From: Candidatus Methanophagales archaeon
GTDB taxonomy: Archaea; Halobacteriota; Syntropharchaeia; Alkanophagales; Methanospirareceae
DNA length: 32,824 bases
Direction: 5' to 3'
NCBI GenBank assembly: GCA_014859735.1
Contig: JACUTR010000008.1
Location: forward strand, 1-32,824
A program made the translations under genes and the position numbers. The notes below the pieces were generated by a model. That model was not told the origin of the DNA, did no database searches, and saw only the letters and a program-made list of their open reading frames with translations. The stretch's first letter is position 1. Each line of letters begins with the position of its first letter. This document shows, in pieces, positions 7,628 to 14,610 of this stretch.

Positions 7628-9238
7628 TCATTTCCTCCTTCTTAAGAGATATGCAACTGCTAACAATCCAGCGATTGGGAATATAGCCTCAAATCCTGGA
7701 ACTGCTGGAGTTGGTGTGGGACTATATATGGGGCATGTTATTATACGCATTGTTCTGTATTTTTCAGCTGCACCTATTTCAACCCCTCCTCTTTTACTAC
7801 TCACCCTCAATTTTACCTCATAATCACCTGGTGAAGAGTATGAATGATGGACTTTTTCACCATAGCCCTTACTTCCGTCGCCAAAATCCCATTCTACTGT
7901 ATAATTTTCAGGTAAAGAGTACGAGAAATGAGCTGTTTCACATAGGCTTTTACTCCTATTAATTAACCCTGAAGGTAGCCACTCTAGGGAAGCATTGAAT
8001 GTTATTATCTGATTCACACAATAGCTCTCCACAAAAGGCTCAATGTTTAAAGAGAAGCTGTAAGGGTTAACAATCTCTTCTCTTATCTCAGTAATCTCTG
8101 CATCTCTAAATATCCTATCAATTCTTTTCACAATTTCCTTTACCGTTGGCGTAGCCGTTTCTTGTTCGGGAAATAAAAATGATATTTTTAGTGTTTTATT
8201 TAGGGGTATGCACGAAATCTTTTGTCTATGGTAGTCACGGATAAGTAGCTCACTTAAGTTAACTGTATACTCGCTATATTCACTAAGATTTGAGAAAAGT
8301 TCTAAAAGAGCATCAACTTCTTCTCTTGAAATGTATCCTTCTTTAATTACTATTTCTTTATAGTCAGGATAGTAATGGTCACTGTAACCTATAACCTTCC
8401 CATCATCAAGTATCCTCATCCATCTCTCCCCTTCAAACACGGTTGAATTCACCAAAATAATGGGTTTTTGAATGGTAGAATTAATTTCGGGCGCAAACGG
8501 AGGTGGTGGTGGAATTGACTTTAGGGCGGATAATATCTTAACAACCTCTTTACTCTCTAAATTCACGTATATATTTATAAATCGAAGGAGTTCTGGATCA
8601 GAGTTTACGGTTATACTAACCGCCGGATATGCGAGGAAAGGACACTTTCCTTCATAGCATGTTTTCCAAGGGGGGCCACTCAGAACCCTCTGAACCCCCA
8701 CATCCTTTATCTCATAGTGTTTACCACCTATCATATCCAACACCTCGGGATTGGTTAGAGCTATTCTCAATACCTCATCCTTTTGTTCATCCGTCAAAGA
8801 AGCTAATTTTAGATCGAAATCAAAACCATATACTTTCTCCTGAATCACATCCACAGATACTTCAAGGGTAATCCCAAGAACCCATGGTAGTTCCTGCTCC
8901 TTAGTGAGGATATAAACCAAGCAAGGACGAATGCCTTCGTATCCGGTAGACTGAGGAGGACGTGGAGGAAGAGGAACAGGAACTACTTCGTAGACCTCGT
9001 ACCCATTATCCAGCCATTCCTGCACCTCAAGGTCGCTTATAGCCAATTCAATTGCTTTTAACTTTTCCTCTTCTGTTAGCGGCTGCACATCCGAATAAGG
9101 AGGGATGGGTATCGGTGGTTGTGGCTCAATTTGAGCCGACTCAGAAGTTTCATTGGGTGAAAAAACGGTGTAGCCTATCGTCCCTAAGATGGCTACTCCT
9201 AAAATTAAACCTGTTACTGTTAACCAAACTTTTTTCAT
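7628..9238 (-). CDS. PKD-domain surface protein with PGF-CTERM tail
   Basis: A 536-aa exported protein. It has an N-terminal signal helix (about 5-27) and a Pro-rich linker. Two similar modules (about 54-130 and 140-235) open with LTEEEKLKAIELAIS and LTDEQKDEVLRIALT, which looks like a duplicated PepSY-like unit. The next block (about 255-370) is strongly similar to 143-1543 (FEGERWM, YSDHYYPD). A PKD domain (about 395-500) has WDFGDGS, and a PGFEA PGF-CTERM tail with LLRRRK closes the protein. Known PGF-CTERM proteins are anchored by archaeosortase A. It is outside the main operon, since 110 nt and a TATA box separate it from the next gene, and it is divergent from the GNAT gene. It probably binds or forms part of the envelope; its ligand is unknown. 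Confidence 0.85.
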   Translation of the reverse strand: MKKVWLTVTGLILGVAILGTIGYTVFSPNETSESAQIEPQPPIPIPPYSDVQPLTEEEKLKAIELAISDLEVQEWLDNGYEVYEVVPVPLPPRPPQSTGYEGIRPCLVYILTKEQELPWVLGITLEVSVDVIQEKVYGFDFDLKLASLTDEQKDEVLRIALTNPEVLDMIGGKHYEIKDVGVQRVLSGPPWKTCYEGKCPFLAYPAVSITVNSDPELLRFINIYVNLESKEVVKILSALKSIPPPPPFAPEINSTIQKPIILVNSTVFEGERWMRILDDGKVIGYSDHYYPDYKEIVIKEGYISREEVDALLELFSNLSEYSEYTVNLSELLIRDYHRQKISCIPLNKTLKISFLFPEQETATPTVKEIVKRIDRIFRDAEITEIREEIVNPYSFSLNIEPFVESYCVNQIITFNASLEWLPSGLINRSKSLCETAHFSYSLPENYTVEWDFGDGSKGYGEKVHHSYSSPGDYEVKLRVSSKRGGVEIGAAEKYRTMRIITCPIYSPTPTPAVPGFEAIFPIAGLLAVAYLLRRRK

Positions 9239-9304
9239 CTCTGACTTCCCTCTTCTTTCTTCTATTTTACCTTTAGTGCAATTAACTATACCTAATATTT
9301 ATTT

Positions 9305-9772
9305 ATGAAGATGAAAATCCGTAACGCCCTCACGGAAGATTTCGAATTTATATTGGATTTAACTCGCCGGAATATGGAAAGAATCGTTACAGAAGAATGG
9401 AATGCTGATTGGGAAAAGGACATTGAACCTAACTTCGTAAAATTGTGGGAAATGCAAGGAGAAAAGAAGATTATTGAGGTAGATAATCGCCGTGTCGGTT
9501 ATTTTTGGTTTGAGCAACATCCTGAGAAGAAGGAAATTTTTATCAACTCGATCCAAATAGTTGAGCAATTCCAGAGAAAGGGTGTAGGAACCGAGGTCAT
9601 AGACGGGCTTCTCAAAGAAGCGATGAATCATAATTTAGAATTCATCAGGGGCATGGTTCAAAAGACTAACATCCATGCGAAGAAATTCTTTGAGAAGAGC
9701 AGGTTTAAATTCATTGAGGAAACAAAAAGTGGAATACTAATCGAAAGGGGATTAAAAGAAAACACCCGATGA
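9305..9772 (+). CDS. GNAT-family N-acetyltransferase
   Basis: A 155-aa protein with the GNAT fold. The acetyl-CoA-binding motif A is QRKGVGTE (residues 90-97) after a beta strand (FINSIQIVEQF). The motif B region NIHAKKFFEKSRFK lies near 122-135. Family members transfer an acetyl group from acetyl-CoA to an amine; the substrate here cannot be told. The start at 9305 follows an AT-rich stretch (TATA-like sequence about 9283-9303) with no clear ribosome-binding site, so a leaderless transcript is likely. A second ATG lies two codons in. The last 4 nt overlap the cbf5 start, which ties it to the translation-gene cluster and makes a ribosomal protein or RNA-modifying factor a possible but unproved target. 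Confidence 0.85.
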   Translation: MKMKIRNALTEDFEFILDLTRRNMERIVTEEWNADWEKDIEPNFVKLWEMQGEKKIIEVDNRRVGYFWFEQHPEKKEIFINSIQIVEQFQRKGVGTEVIDGLLKEAMNHNLEFIRGMVQKTNIHAKKFFEKSRFKFIEETKSGILIERGLKENTR

Positions 9773-10770
9773 TCAAAATCAATAAGCCGTTAGAAAGATG
9801 CAAATTGGAAAAAACCCCTGCTTTTACCGATCCACGATATGGATGTGCACCAGAAGCGCGCTCTATACGTGAGCATCTCGAAAGAGGTGTGGTAACTATA
9901 GACAAGCCTGCGGGGCCAACATCCCATGAAGTTGTTGCGTGGGTAACTGATATCCTGAAGATAGACAAGGCGGCGCATACCGGAACACTTGACCCAAAGG
10001 TTACCGGAGTGCTGCTTGTCTTGCTCGGGGCGGCAACGAAGTTAGCTGATACGTTTCTTGGCGATAAGGAGTATGTGTGCGTGATGAAACTGCATCGGGA
10101 GGTGGACGAGGATAAACTGAGAAAGGTAAGCGAGGAATTTGTGGGCAGGATCTATCAAAGACCGCCATTGAAGTCCGCGGTCAAAAGGCAGATAAGGATA
10201 AGAACCGTGCACTTCATCGAGATACAAGAGATAGAGGGTCAGAATGTCTTGATGAAAGTAGGTTGTGAAGCAGGAACGTACATAAGAATGCTGTGCCATC
10301 ATATCGGGCTCGCGTTGGGGGTAGGTGCGCACATGTCACAGTTGAGGAGGACGAAATCGTTTCCCTTCGATGAGGACACTCTCATCCCGTTACAAGACTT
10401 GAAAGATGCGTATGTCTCTTTAGAGGAAGGAGATGAGAGCCTTCTACGGAGACTCATCATGCCAATGGAATACGCGTTAGGGCACCTACGAGCGATAATT
10501 CTAAAGGATAGTGCGGTTGATGCGATCTGTCATGGTGCGGATCTTACCGCGCCCGGGATTACAAGGATAGAAGAAGGAATAAATAGAGGAAATCCCGTGG
10601 TACTATATACCTTAAAAGGGGAAGCGGTGGGCATCGGCGAAGCAACGATGAACTCGGAAGATATCTACCGAGCTGAACGGGGTATATGTGTAGAGACGAT
10701 GAAAGTATTTATGAAGCCAGGGACATATCCAAAGGGGTGGAAGAGGAGAGCCGAGGTGGCTGAGTGGTAA
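9769..10770 (+). CDS. cbf5: tRNA/rRNA pseudouridine synthase Cbf5 (archaeal TruB/dyskerin)
   Basis: A 333-aa protein. The TruB catalytic domain contains HTGTLDPKVTG (70-80) with catalytic Asp75, the KPAGPTSH motif (46-53) and the RPPLKSAVKR loop. A PUA domain begins near residue 245 and ends in the typical KPGTYPKGW. The length fits the archaeal family. In archaea this is the catalytic subunit of H/ACA ribonucleoproteins, working with Nop10, Gar1 and L7Ae to convert uridine to pseudouridine in rRNA, and it can also modify U55 of tRNA. It overlaps the GNAT gene by 4 nt at its start. Its last 21 nt form the 5' end of tRNA-Ser, so the stop codon lies in the tRNA D-arm region. Confidence 0.95.
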   Translation: MIKINKPLERCKLEKTPAFTDPRYGCAPEARSIREHLERGVVTIDKPAGPTSHEVVAWVTDILKIDKAAHTGTLDPKVTGVLLVLLGAATKLADTFLGDKEYVCVMKLHREVDEDKLRKVSEEFVGRIYQRPPLKSAVKRQIRIRTVHFIEIQEIEGQNVLMKVGCEAGTYIRMLCHHIGLALGVGAHMSQLRRTKSFPFDEDTLIPLQDLKDAYVSLEEGDESLLRRLIMPMEYALGHLRAIILKDSAVDAICHGADLTAPGITRIEEGINRGNPVVLYTLKGEAVGIGEATMNSEDIYRAERGICVETMKVFMKPGTYPKGWKRRAEVAEW

Positions 10771-10853
10771 GGCGCAGGCCTGGAGCTCGTGAGACTAGAC
10801 TAGATAGCCTGTGTTCCGCAAGGAACTCAAGGGTTCAAATCCCTTCCTCGGCG
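10750..10853 (+). tRNA. tRNA-Ser (GGA) with a 20-nt intron
   Basis: The acceptor stem GCCGAGG pairs with CCTCGGC, with G as discriminator and no encoded CCA. The D stem is GCT/GGC. The anticodon stem CAGGC/GCCTG encloses loop CTGGAG plus A, giving anticodon GGA at 10782-10784. The long variable arm GTTCC-GCAA-GGAAC and T stem AAGGG/CCCTT confirm a class II serine tRNA. The loop is interrupted after position 37, the standard archaeal intron site. The 5' end overlaps the last 21 nt of cbf5, so transcript processing and cbf5 message integrity are linked. Confidence 0.93.
10786..10805 (+). other. tRNA-Ser intron (bulge-helix-bulge)
   Basis: The 20-nt intron lies between tRNA positions 37 and 38. 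A 4-bp central helix forms between exon CTGG (10780-10783) and intron CTAG (10800-10803), with one G-U pair. It is flanked by 3-nt bulges AGC and ATA. Cutting after the second base of each bulge gives exactly the canonical exon ends, as expected for the archaeal splicing endonuclease. Confidence 0.85.
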
Positions 10854-10897
10854 AAACAACACTTTTTCTTTTTAGGAAAAAGAAAAATACAAGAAAA

Positions 10898-11416
10898 ATG
10901 GGTGAAGAAGAGAAGAGGAGAGAAGAGGAAGAGGAAGAGAAAAAGAGGGAATTCAAGCATATTGTCAGGATTTTGGATACTGACTTAGAGGGTAAACGGA
11001 GCATAGCCTATTCGCTCTGTGGGGTAAAAGGAATAGGTAGGAGAGTAGCGAATGTAATTGCTCTCTCTTCTGGGCTCGATCCGCGGGTAAAAATGGGCGA
11101 GCTCTCCGGTGGTGAAATAGAGCGGCTAAAGAGTGCTATCAGCAGTGCAGAGAAGCGATTGCCGCAGTGGATGCTGAACCGGAGAAAGGATTTACTGAGT
11201 GGAGAGGACCGGCATATAATGGGATCAGACCTCTTAGTAAACTTACGGGAGGACATCAATCTGCTGCGTAAGATAAGGTCGTATCGGGGCATAAGGCATG
11301 AGAGGGGACTGAAAGTGAGGGGTCAACGAACAAAATCAACGGGACGAAAAGGAGCGGTAGTAGGAGTAATAAGAAAGAAGCAATTAGCAGCAGCAAGGGC
11401 TGGGACGAAGAGATAG
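10898..11416 (+). CDS. rps13: 30S ribosomal protein uS13
   Basis: A 172-aa protein. The frame is open further upstream, but that part lies in the tRNA, so I start at the ATG at 10898 (MGEEEK). Residues 1-18 are an unusual Glu/Arg/Lys-rich extension. The S13 core follows: HIVRILDTDLEG, the helix-turn GVKGIGRRVAN, then SYRGIRHERGLKVRGQRTKSTGRKG in the RNA-binding tail. uS13 sits in the 30S head and contacts uS19 and the P-site tRNA. It is followed by rps4 after 14 nt, the standard archaeal order. Confidence 0.95.
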   Translation: MGEEEKRREEEEEEKKREFKHIVRILDTDLEGKRSIAYSLCGVKGIGRRVANVIALSSGLDPRVKMGELSGGEIERLKSAISSAEKRLPQWMLNRRKDLLSGEDRHIMGSDLLVNLREDINLLRKIRSYRGIRHERGLKVRGQRTKSTGRKGAVVGVIRKKQLAAARAGTKR

Positions 11417-11430
11417 ATGAGGTAGATAAA

Positions 11431-11931
11431 ATGGGTCATCCAAAGAGAAGGGGGAAGAGATACGAGAAGCCAAGAAGGCCGTGGGAGATGAAGAGGATAA
11501 AGGAGGAGAAAGAGCTAACCGAGATGTATGGACTCAAGAACAAGAGAGAGATATGGAAAGCCGCGAGCATCATAATAAAATACCGGAGGGAAATAAGAGC
11601 GATTTTAGCGGAGATAGCAGGGATGAAGCCCACAGAGCATACACTGCGAAAGCAAGAAGCCATCTTAGCGGCCTTAAGAAGGCGGGGTATATTGAAGGAG
11701 ACGAGTTTGAGGTTAGAAGATGTTCTGGCGCTGAGGATAGATGATATCCTGGAAAGGAGGCTACAGACAAGGGTATACAAAAAGGGGCTGTCTAATTCGT
11801 TAAAACATGCCCGGCAGCTCATCGTTCACGGTCATATCGCGGTTAATGGAAGAAGGGTCACCATTCCCTCTTATATCATTGATATTGAGGAGGAAGGGAA
11901 GATAGGCTACTATGAGAAAGGAGAGTTTTGA
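11431..11931 (+). CDS. rps4: 30S ribosomal protein uS4
   Basis: A 166-aa protein, normal for archaeal uS4. It starts MGHPKRRGKRYEKPRRPWE and has an S4 RNA-binding domain around residues 105-150 (LQTRVYKKGL, then SLKHARQLIVHGHIAVNGRRV). uS4 binds 16S rRNA early in 30S assembly. The archaeal form lacks the bacterial N-terminal zinc-binding cysteines, and none is seen here. rps11 follows 3 nt after its stop, consistent with one transcript. Confidence 0.95.
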   Translation: MGHPKRRGKRYEKPRRPWEMKRIKEEKELTEMYGLKNKREIWKAASIIIKYRREIRAILAEIAGMKPTEHTLRKQEAILAALRRRGILKETSLRLEDVLALRIDDILERRLQTRVYKKGLSNSLKHARQLIVHGHIAVNGRRVTIPSYIIDIEEEGKIGYYEKGEF

Positions 11932-11934
11932 AAA

Positions 11935-12324
11935 ATGACGGGAGAGAGATGGGCAATGGCGCATATATTCTCTTCGTTTAATAACACCGTTATCACGATT
12001 ACTGATATGACCGGTGCAGAGACGATTGCACGAGCTTCTGGCGGGATGATCGCAAAAGCGGACCGTGATGAGAGCTCTCCTTATACCGCGATGCTGATGG
12101 CAACGCAACTTGCGGAGCGATTAAAAGAACGGGAGATAACGGGTATACATGTGAGAGTAAAGGCAGCAGCAGGGCGTAAATCGAGGACCACTGCTCCCGG
12201 CGCACAGGCGGCGATAAGGGCCTTTGCGCGCGCAGGGCTGCGAATAGGGAGAATAGAGGATGTGACGCCGATACCACATGACGGCACCAAGCGCCCCGGT
12301 GGGAAGAGAGGGAGAAGAGTTTAA
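11935..12324 (+). CDS. rps11: 30S ribosomal protein uS11
   Basis: A 129-aa protein with the uS11 signature: [16 protein letters not shown] near the start, [18 protein letters not shown], and the C-terminal [18 protein letters not shown]. uS11 lies on the 30S platform near the E site and is required for 40S/30S platform assembly. It starts 3 nt after rps4. Downstream, in place of immediate coupling to rpoD, there is a hairpin-rich 174-nt gap. Confidence 0.96.
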   Translation: MTGERWAMAHIFSSFNNTVITITDMTGAETIARASGGMIAKADRDESSPYTAMLMATQLAERLKEREITGIHVRVKAAAGRKSRTTAPGAQAAIRAFARAGLRIGRIEDVTPIPHDGTKRPGGKRGRRV

Positions 12325-12330
12325 CTCTCA

Positions 12331-12498
12331 AACTTTAGGAAAGTTTGATCAAAATGCTTCGCTGTCATTTAAGAAAGTTTGATCAACAAACTAAGCCCTT
12401 ACAGGGCTTGCGGGGTCAACGGGGCGGAGCCCCGTTATTTAGAAAAAGTTTGATCAAAAAGCTGCGCAAGCTTTGCGGGAACTTCAGGAAAGTTTGAA
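12331..12498 (+). repeat. hairpin and palindrome cluster between rps11 and rpoD
   Basis: The gap has no gene. It holds TTTGATCAAA palindromes at 12344-12353 and 12449-12458, and a near copy at 12378-12387. Hairpins are AAGCCC/GGGCTT at 12393-12409, AACGGGGC/GCCCCGTT at 12418-12436 and AAAGCT/AGCTTT at 12458-12474. Imperfect direct repeats (about 12331-12348 and 12480-12497, core AGGAAAGTTTGA) bracket the whole stretch, and the right one carries the rpoD ribosome-binding site. It may be an inserted repeat element or a processing/attenuation region. Confidence 0.6.
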
Positions 12499-13155
12499 AT
12501 GGAAGTAAAAATAGTGGCACGTGGGGAAAATGAAGTGGAATTCATGCTTTCAGGTATGAAACCGCGGTTTGCAAATGCACTGAGGAGGGCAATGATTGCC
12601 GAAGTGCCCAAGCTCGCGATTGATGAAGTAGCGATTCATGAGAATACCTCGCTGTTATATGATGAGCAATTAGCGCTGCGGTTAGCTTTGATACCGTTGA
12701 AAACCGACCTGAGCGCCTTTAGTCCCGATGAACAGGTTTCTCTGACGTTAGAGGCGATAAGCCCGGAAAGGGAGGGGTATACGATGGTTTATTCGAAGGA
12801 GCTCATCTCTTCTGATCCCAAAGTGGAAGCTGCTTTTGAGAATATACCCGTGGTGAAGCTGATTTCAGCGGAGCGGGAGATCGGAGGTATCAAATCGATC
12901 GCGAAACAAAAGATTTCTCTCGAAGCGATAGCAAGGCTCGGCAGGGGTAAAGAACATGCGAAATGGCAGCCCGTTACGGTCTGCAGTTACAAAGACGTAG
13001 CAGACGAAGAAGGACCCACGAAGACGTTACTTTTCACCGTTGAGAGTGATGGCTCTTTGCCGGTGGATGAGATCGTAGTAGAAGCGGCGAGGATACTGCG
13101 AGAGAAATGTGAGAGCGTGGTGGAGGAGCTCACAGGGAATAAATTGCAACTATGA
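12499..13155 (+). CDS. rpoD: DNA-directed RNA polymerase subunit D (Rpo3)
   Basis: A 218-aa protein. The N-terminal dimerisation motif FANALRRAMIAEVPKLAIDEV (about 24-44) is diagnostic of the RpoD/alpha/Rpb3 family, followed by NTSLLYDEQLALRLALIPL. The central domain is short and lacks the cysteine-rich ferredoxin-like insert found in some archaeal D subunits. Subunit D pairs with L to start polymerase assembly. An AGGAAAG ribosome-binding site lies in a hairpin loop just before the ATG. The usual downstream genes (rpl18e, rpl13, rps9) are absent; instead the 3' end overlaps a convergent prepilin peptidase gene by 26 nt. Confidence 0.95.
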   Translation: MEVKIVARGENEVEFMLSGMKPRFANALRRAMIAEVPKLAIDEVAIHENTSLLYDEQLALRLALIPLKTDLSAFSPDEQVSLTLEAISPEREGYTMVYSKELISSDPKVEAAFENIPVVKLISAEREIGGIKSIAKQKISLEAIARLGRGKEHAKWQPVTVCSYKDVADEEGPTKTLLFTVESDGSLPVDEIVVEAARILREKCESVVEELTGNKLQL

Positions 13156-13900
13156 AATTGCCGTAAAGGATAGAACTAACAAAACCAGCGGTGACGAAGA
13201 GCATAAAAGGTAAATCAGGTGTAACCCATACTTCTTCGCCGATCTTACCCGCAGCGGCATAACGGTTGAGTTTTTCTCGCACCTCGTTGTCTATCTCCAC
13301 ACCGCCGAAAAGGACCGTTCTCTCCACGTTGCCCGCTTTCTCCTCATACCAATGGACTAATCTCGTATGCTTTACCTTCGAAAGCGCATCAACAGGTAGT
13401 CGATACCCAATGAACAGGTATCTGCGATCTTTTCTCAGCTCGTTGGGGCGTAAATTTGAGAGATTATAAAAAAACAGGGTGAGTGGAACGATGAGCGAGA
13501 GGATGGTTGCGTTTAAAAGCGTGGAGAGTGCAAAAGGAAGAGGTGTGAATCCCGTGTTAAGGGATAGAGAAAGGGGGAAGTGATGCGAAAAGAAGTGGAT
13601 AGGAGGATGTGCGGGAATGAGCAAGGAAATGCAGATGAGCGATTTTGCATCCGCACCACCGAAAAGGTGTAATCTAAAGAAGAGATAAGCGAGTGCAGAG
13701 GTAAAAAGGAGGGAGAAGGTCAAGAGGATGAGGAACGGTATGCGATGGATGAAGAGGTTATACGAGGCGAACGGAATTCCCACCGCGATCATGAGCAGCC
13801 AAAGCCTGTTGGTTACGCTTCTGTTTTTGAGATCCCTCCAAGAGGCATAAATCAGGCAGGAAAAACAAAATACCACAATGAGGATATTTGATTCGACCAT
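13130..13900 (-). CDS. archaeal prepilin peptidase (A24 family, FlaK/PibD-like)
   Basis: A 256-aa polytopic membrane protein with about six hydrophobic segments. The two catalytic aspartates of the GxGD-type family are visible: Asp23 in SWRDLKNRSVTNRLW and Asp84 in FGGADAKSL. The C-terminal part (about 160-235) is a soluble-looking extension of the kind seen in archaeal A24 peptidases. The enzyme cleaves class III signal peptides of archaellins and pilins on the cytoplasmic side of the membrane. The three archaellins in this window carry matching sites (G before FTG), so it is a good candidate for processing them. It lies 23 nt downstream of the gene at 13924-14610, probably co-transcribed. 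Confidence 0.88.
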   Translation of the reverse strand: MVESNILIVVFCFSCLIYASWRDLKNRSVTNRLWLLMIAVGIPFASYNLFIHRIPFLILLTFSLLFTSALAYLFFRLHLFGGADAKSLICISLLIPAHPPIHFFSHHFPLSLSLNTGFTPLPFALSTLLNATILSLIVPLTLFFYNLSNLRPNELRKDRRYLFIGYRLPVDALSKVKHTRLVHWYEEKAGNVERTVLFGGVEIDNEVREKLNRYAAAGKIGEEVWVTPDLPFMLFVTAGFVSSILYGNFIVAIYSL

Positions 13901-13923
13901 CTCTTACTCATCTTACGAAGGTA

Positions 13924-14610
13924 TCAGAGGAGAACCTTACTCATCTTCCACGTTGCTTCAAAATCTCTTCTCAGATTCTTTATGCACTCCTCTTCGTGTA
14001 GATACAGTATACCAATATAGAGGGGCTCCTCTTCGTCCCGTGCTAATAATTTCTTGCCATCCATCGCCACCGTATCGTCAATTATAAAACTTTTGCCCGT
14101 TCTGCTTATGCTGGGGGTGTATCTGATCTCAATATCCTCTTTGTACTTATTTCTGAGCGCTTTCGCTTCTTCTATCTCTTCTATCTCCTCCTCGCCACCA
14201 AAGATCATCCTTATCTTCGACCCGCTCTTTATCCTCTCCTCGTAATATCGTCTATACGGCTCTTCTAAAACCCCGAGCCCGCTGAGCATCATTGATAGAG
14301 CATCCACCTTCACTTCTCTTCCTGCTATAATGCTCGCCATATAGGAAACAATCCACTTACGGCTACAATGAAGCGTTATGCGCCCTTTTTCTAGTTTTAG
14401 CCCATATTTCCCATAGTTATCCTCATATACTCTGTAAAAATCCTCGACTTGTTTCTCCCGTACCGAAAAATCGTCAGGCTCATAGAGCTCTCTTAGATAC
14501 TCCTCATGCTCCTCAAAGAGTATCCTGGGGTGCACCGGTATCTGCTCATTCTGCACAAGCAGAGGTGATTGGTTTCGTCCTGATTCTGGGTATTCTTCTT
14601 TCCGCATCAA
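13924..14610 (-). CDS. uncharacterised protein, possible regulator-type C-terminus
   Basis: A 228-aa soluble protein rich in Glu, Arg and Tyr, with no signal peptide. The C-terminal half (about 125-228) has a pattern of alternating strands and helices (KIRMIFGG, IEIRYTP, GKSFIIDD, LYIGILYLHEEE, NLRRDFEATWK). It loosely recalls the sensor-like C-terminal domain of some archaeal TrmB-type regulators, but no helix-turn-helix is visible and I do not assign it. The ATG pair at 14605-14610 makes its 5' end overlap the divergent gene at 14565 by 46 nt; a GTG at 14556 would avoid that. It probably forms a two-gene operon with the prepilin peptidase. Confidence 0.65.
   Translation of the reverse strand: MMRKEEYPESGRNQSPLLVQNEQIPVHPRILFEEHEEYLRELYEPDDFSVREKQVEDFYRVYEDNYGKYGLKLEKGRITLHCSRKWIVSYMASIIAGREVKVDALSMMLSGLGVLEEPYRRYYEERIKSGSKIRMIFGGEEEIEEIEEAKALRNKYKEDIEIRYTPSISRTGKSFIIDDTVAMDGKKLLARDEEEPLYIGILYLHEEECIKNLRRDFEATWKMSKVLL

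Noticed and set aside
9052-9276. Plus-strand frame near the start of the surface protein at 7628-9238
   Set aside because: It is Leu/Ser-rich, has no start signal and lies opposite a clear signal peptide and linker.
10811-10897. Longer start for uS13 giving a 201-aa protein
   Set aside because: The extra codons lie in the tRNA-Ser variable and T arms and its 3' end; the ATG at 10898 gives a protein of normal layout.
11436-12331. Minus-strand frames opposite rps4 and rps11
   Set aside because: They lie opposite well-recognised ribosomal protein genes and show no domain.
12331-12498. Repeated short units that might be taken for a CRISPR array
   Set aside because: The units are palindromic, unevenly spaced and differ in length, with hairpins rather than unique spacers between them, and no cas genes are present.
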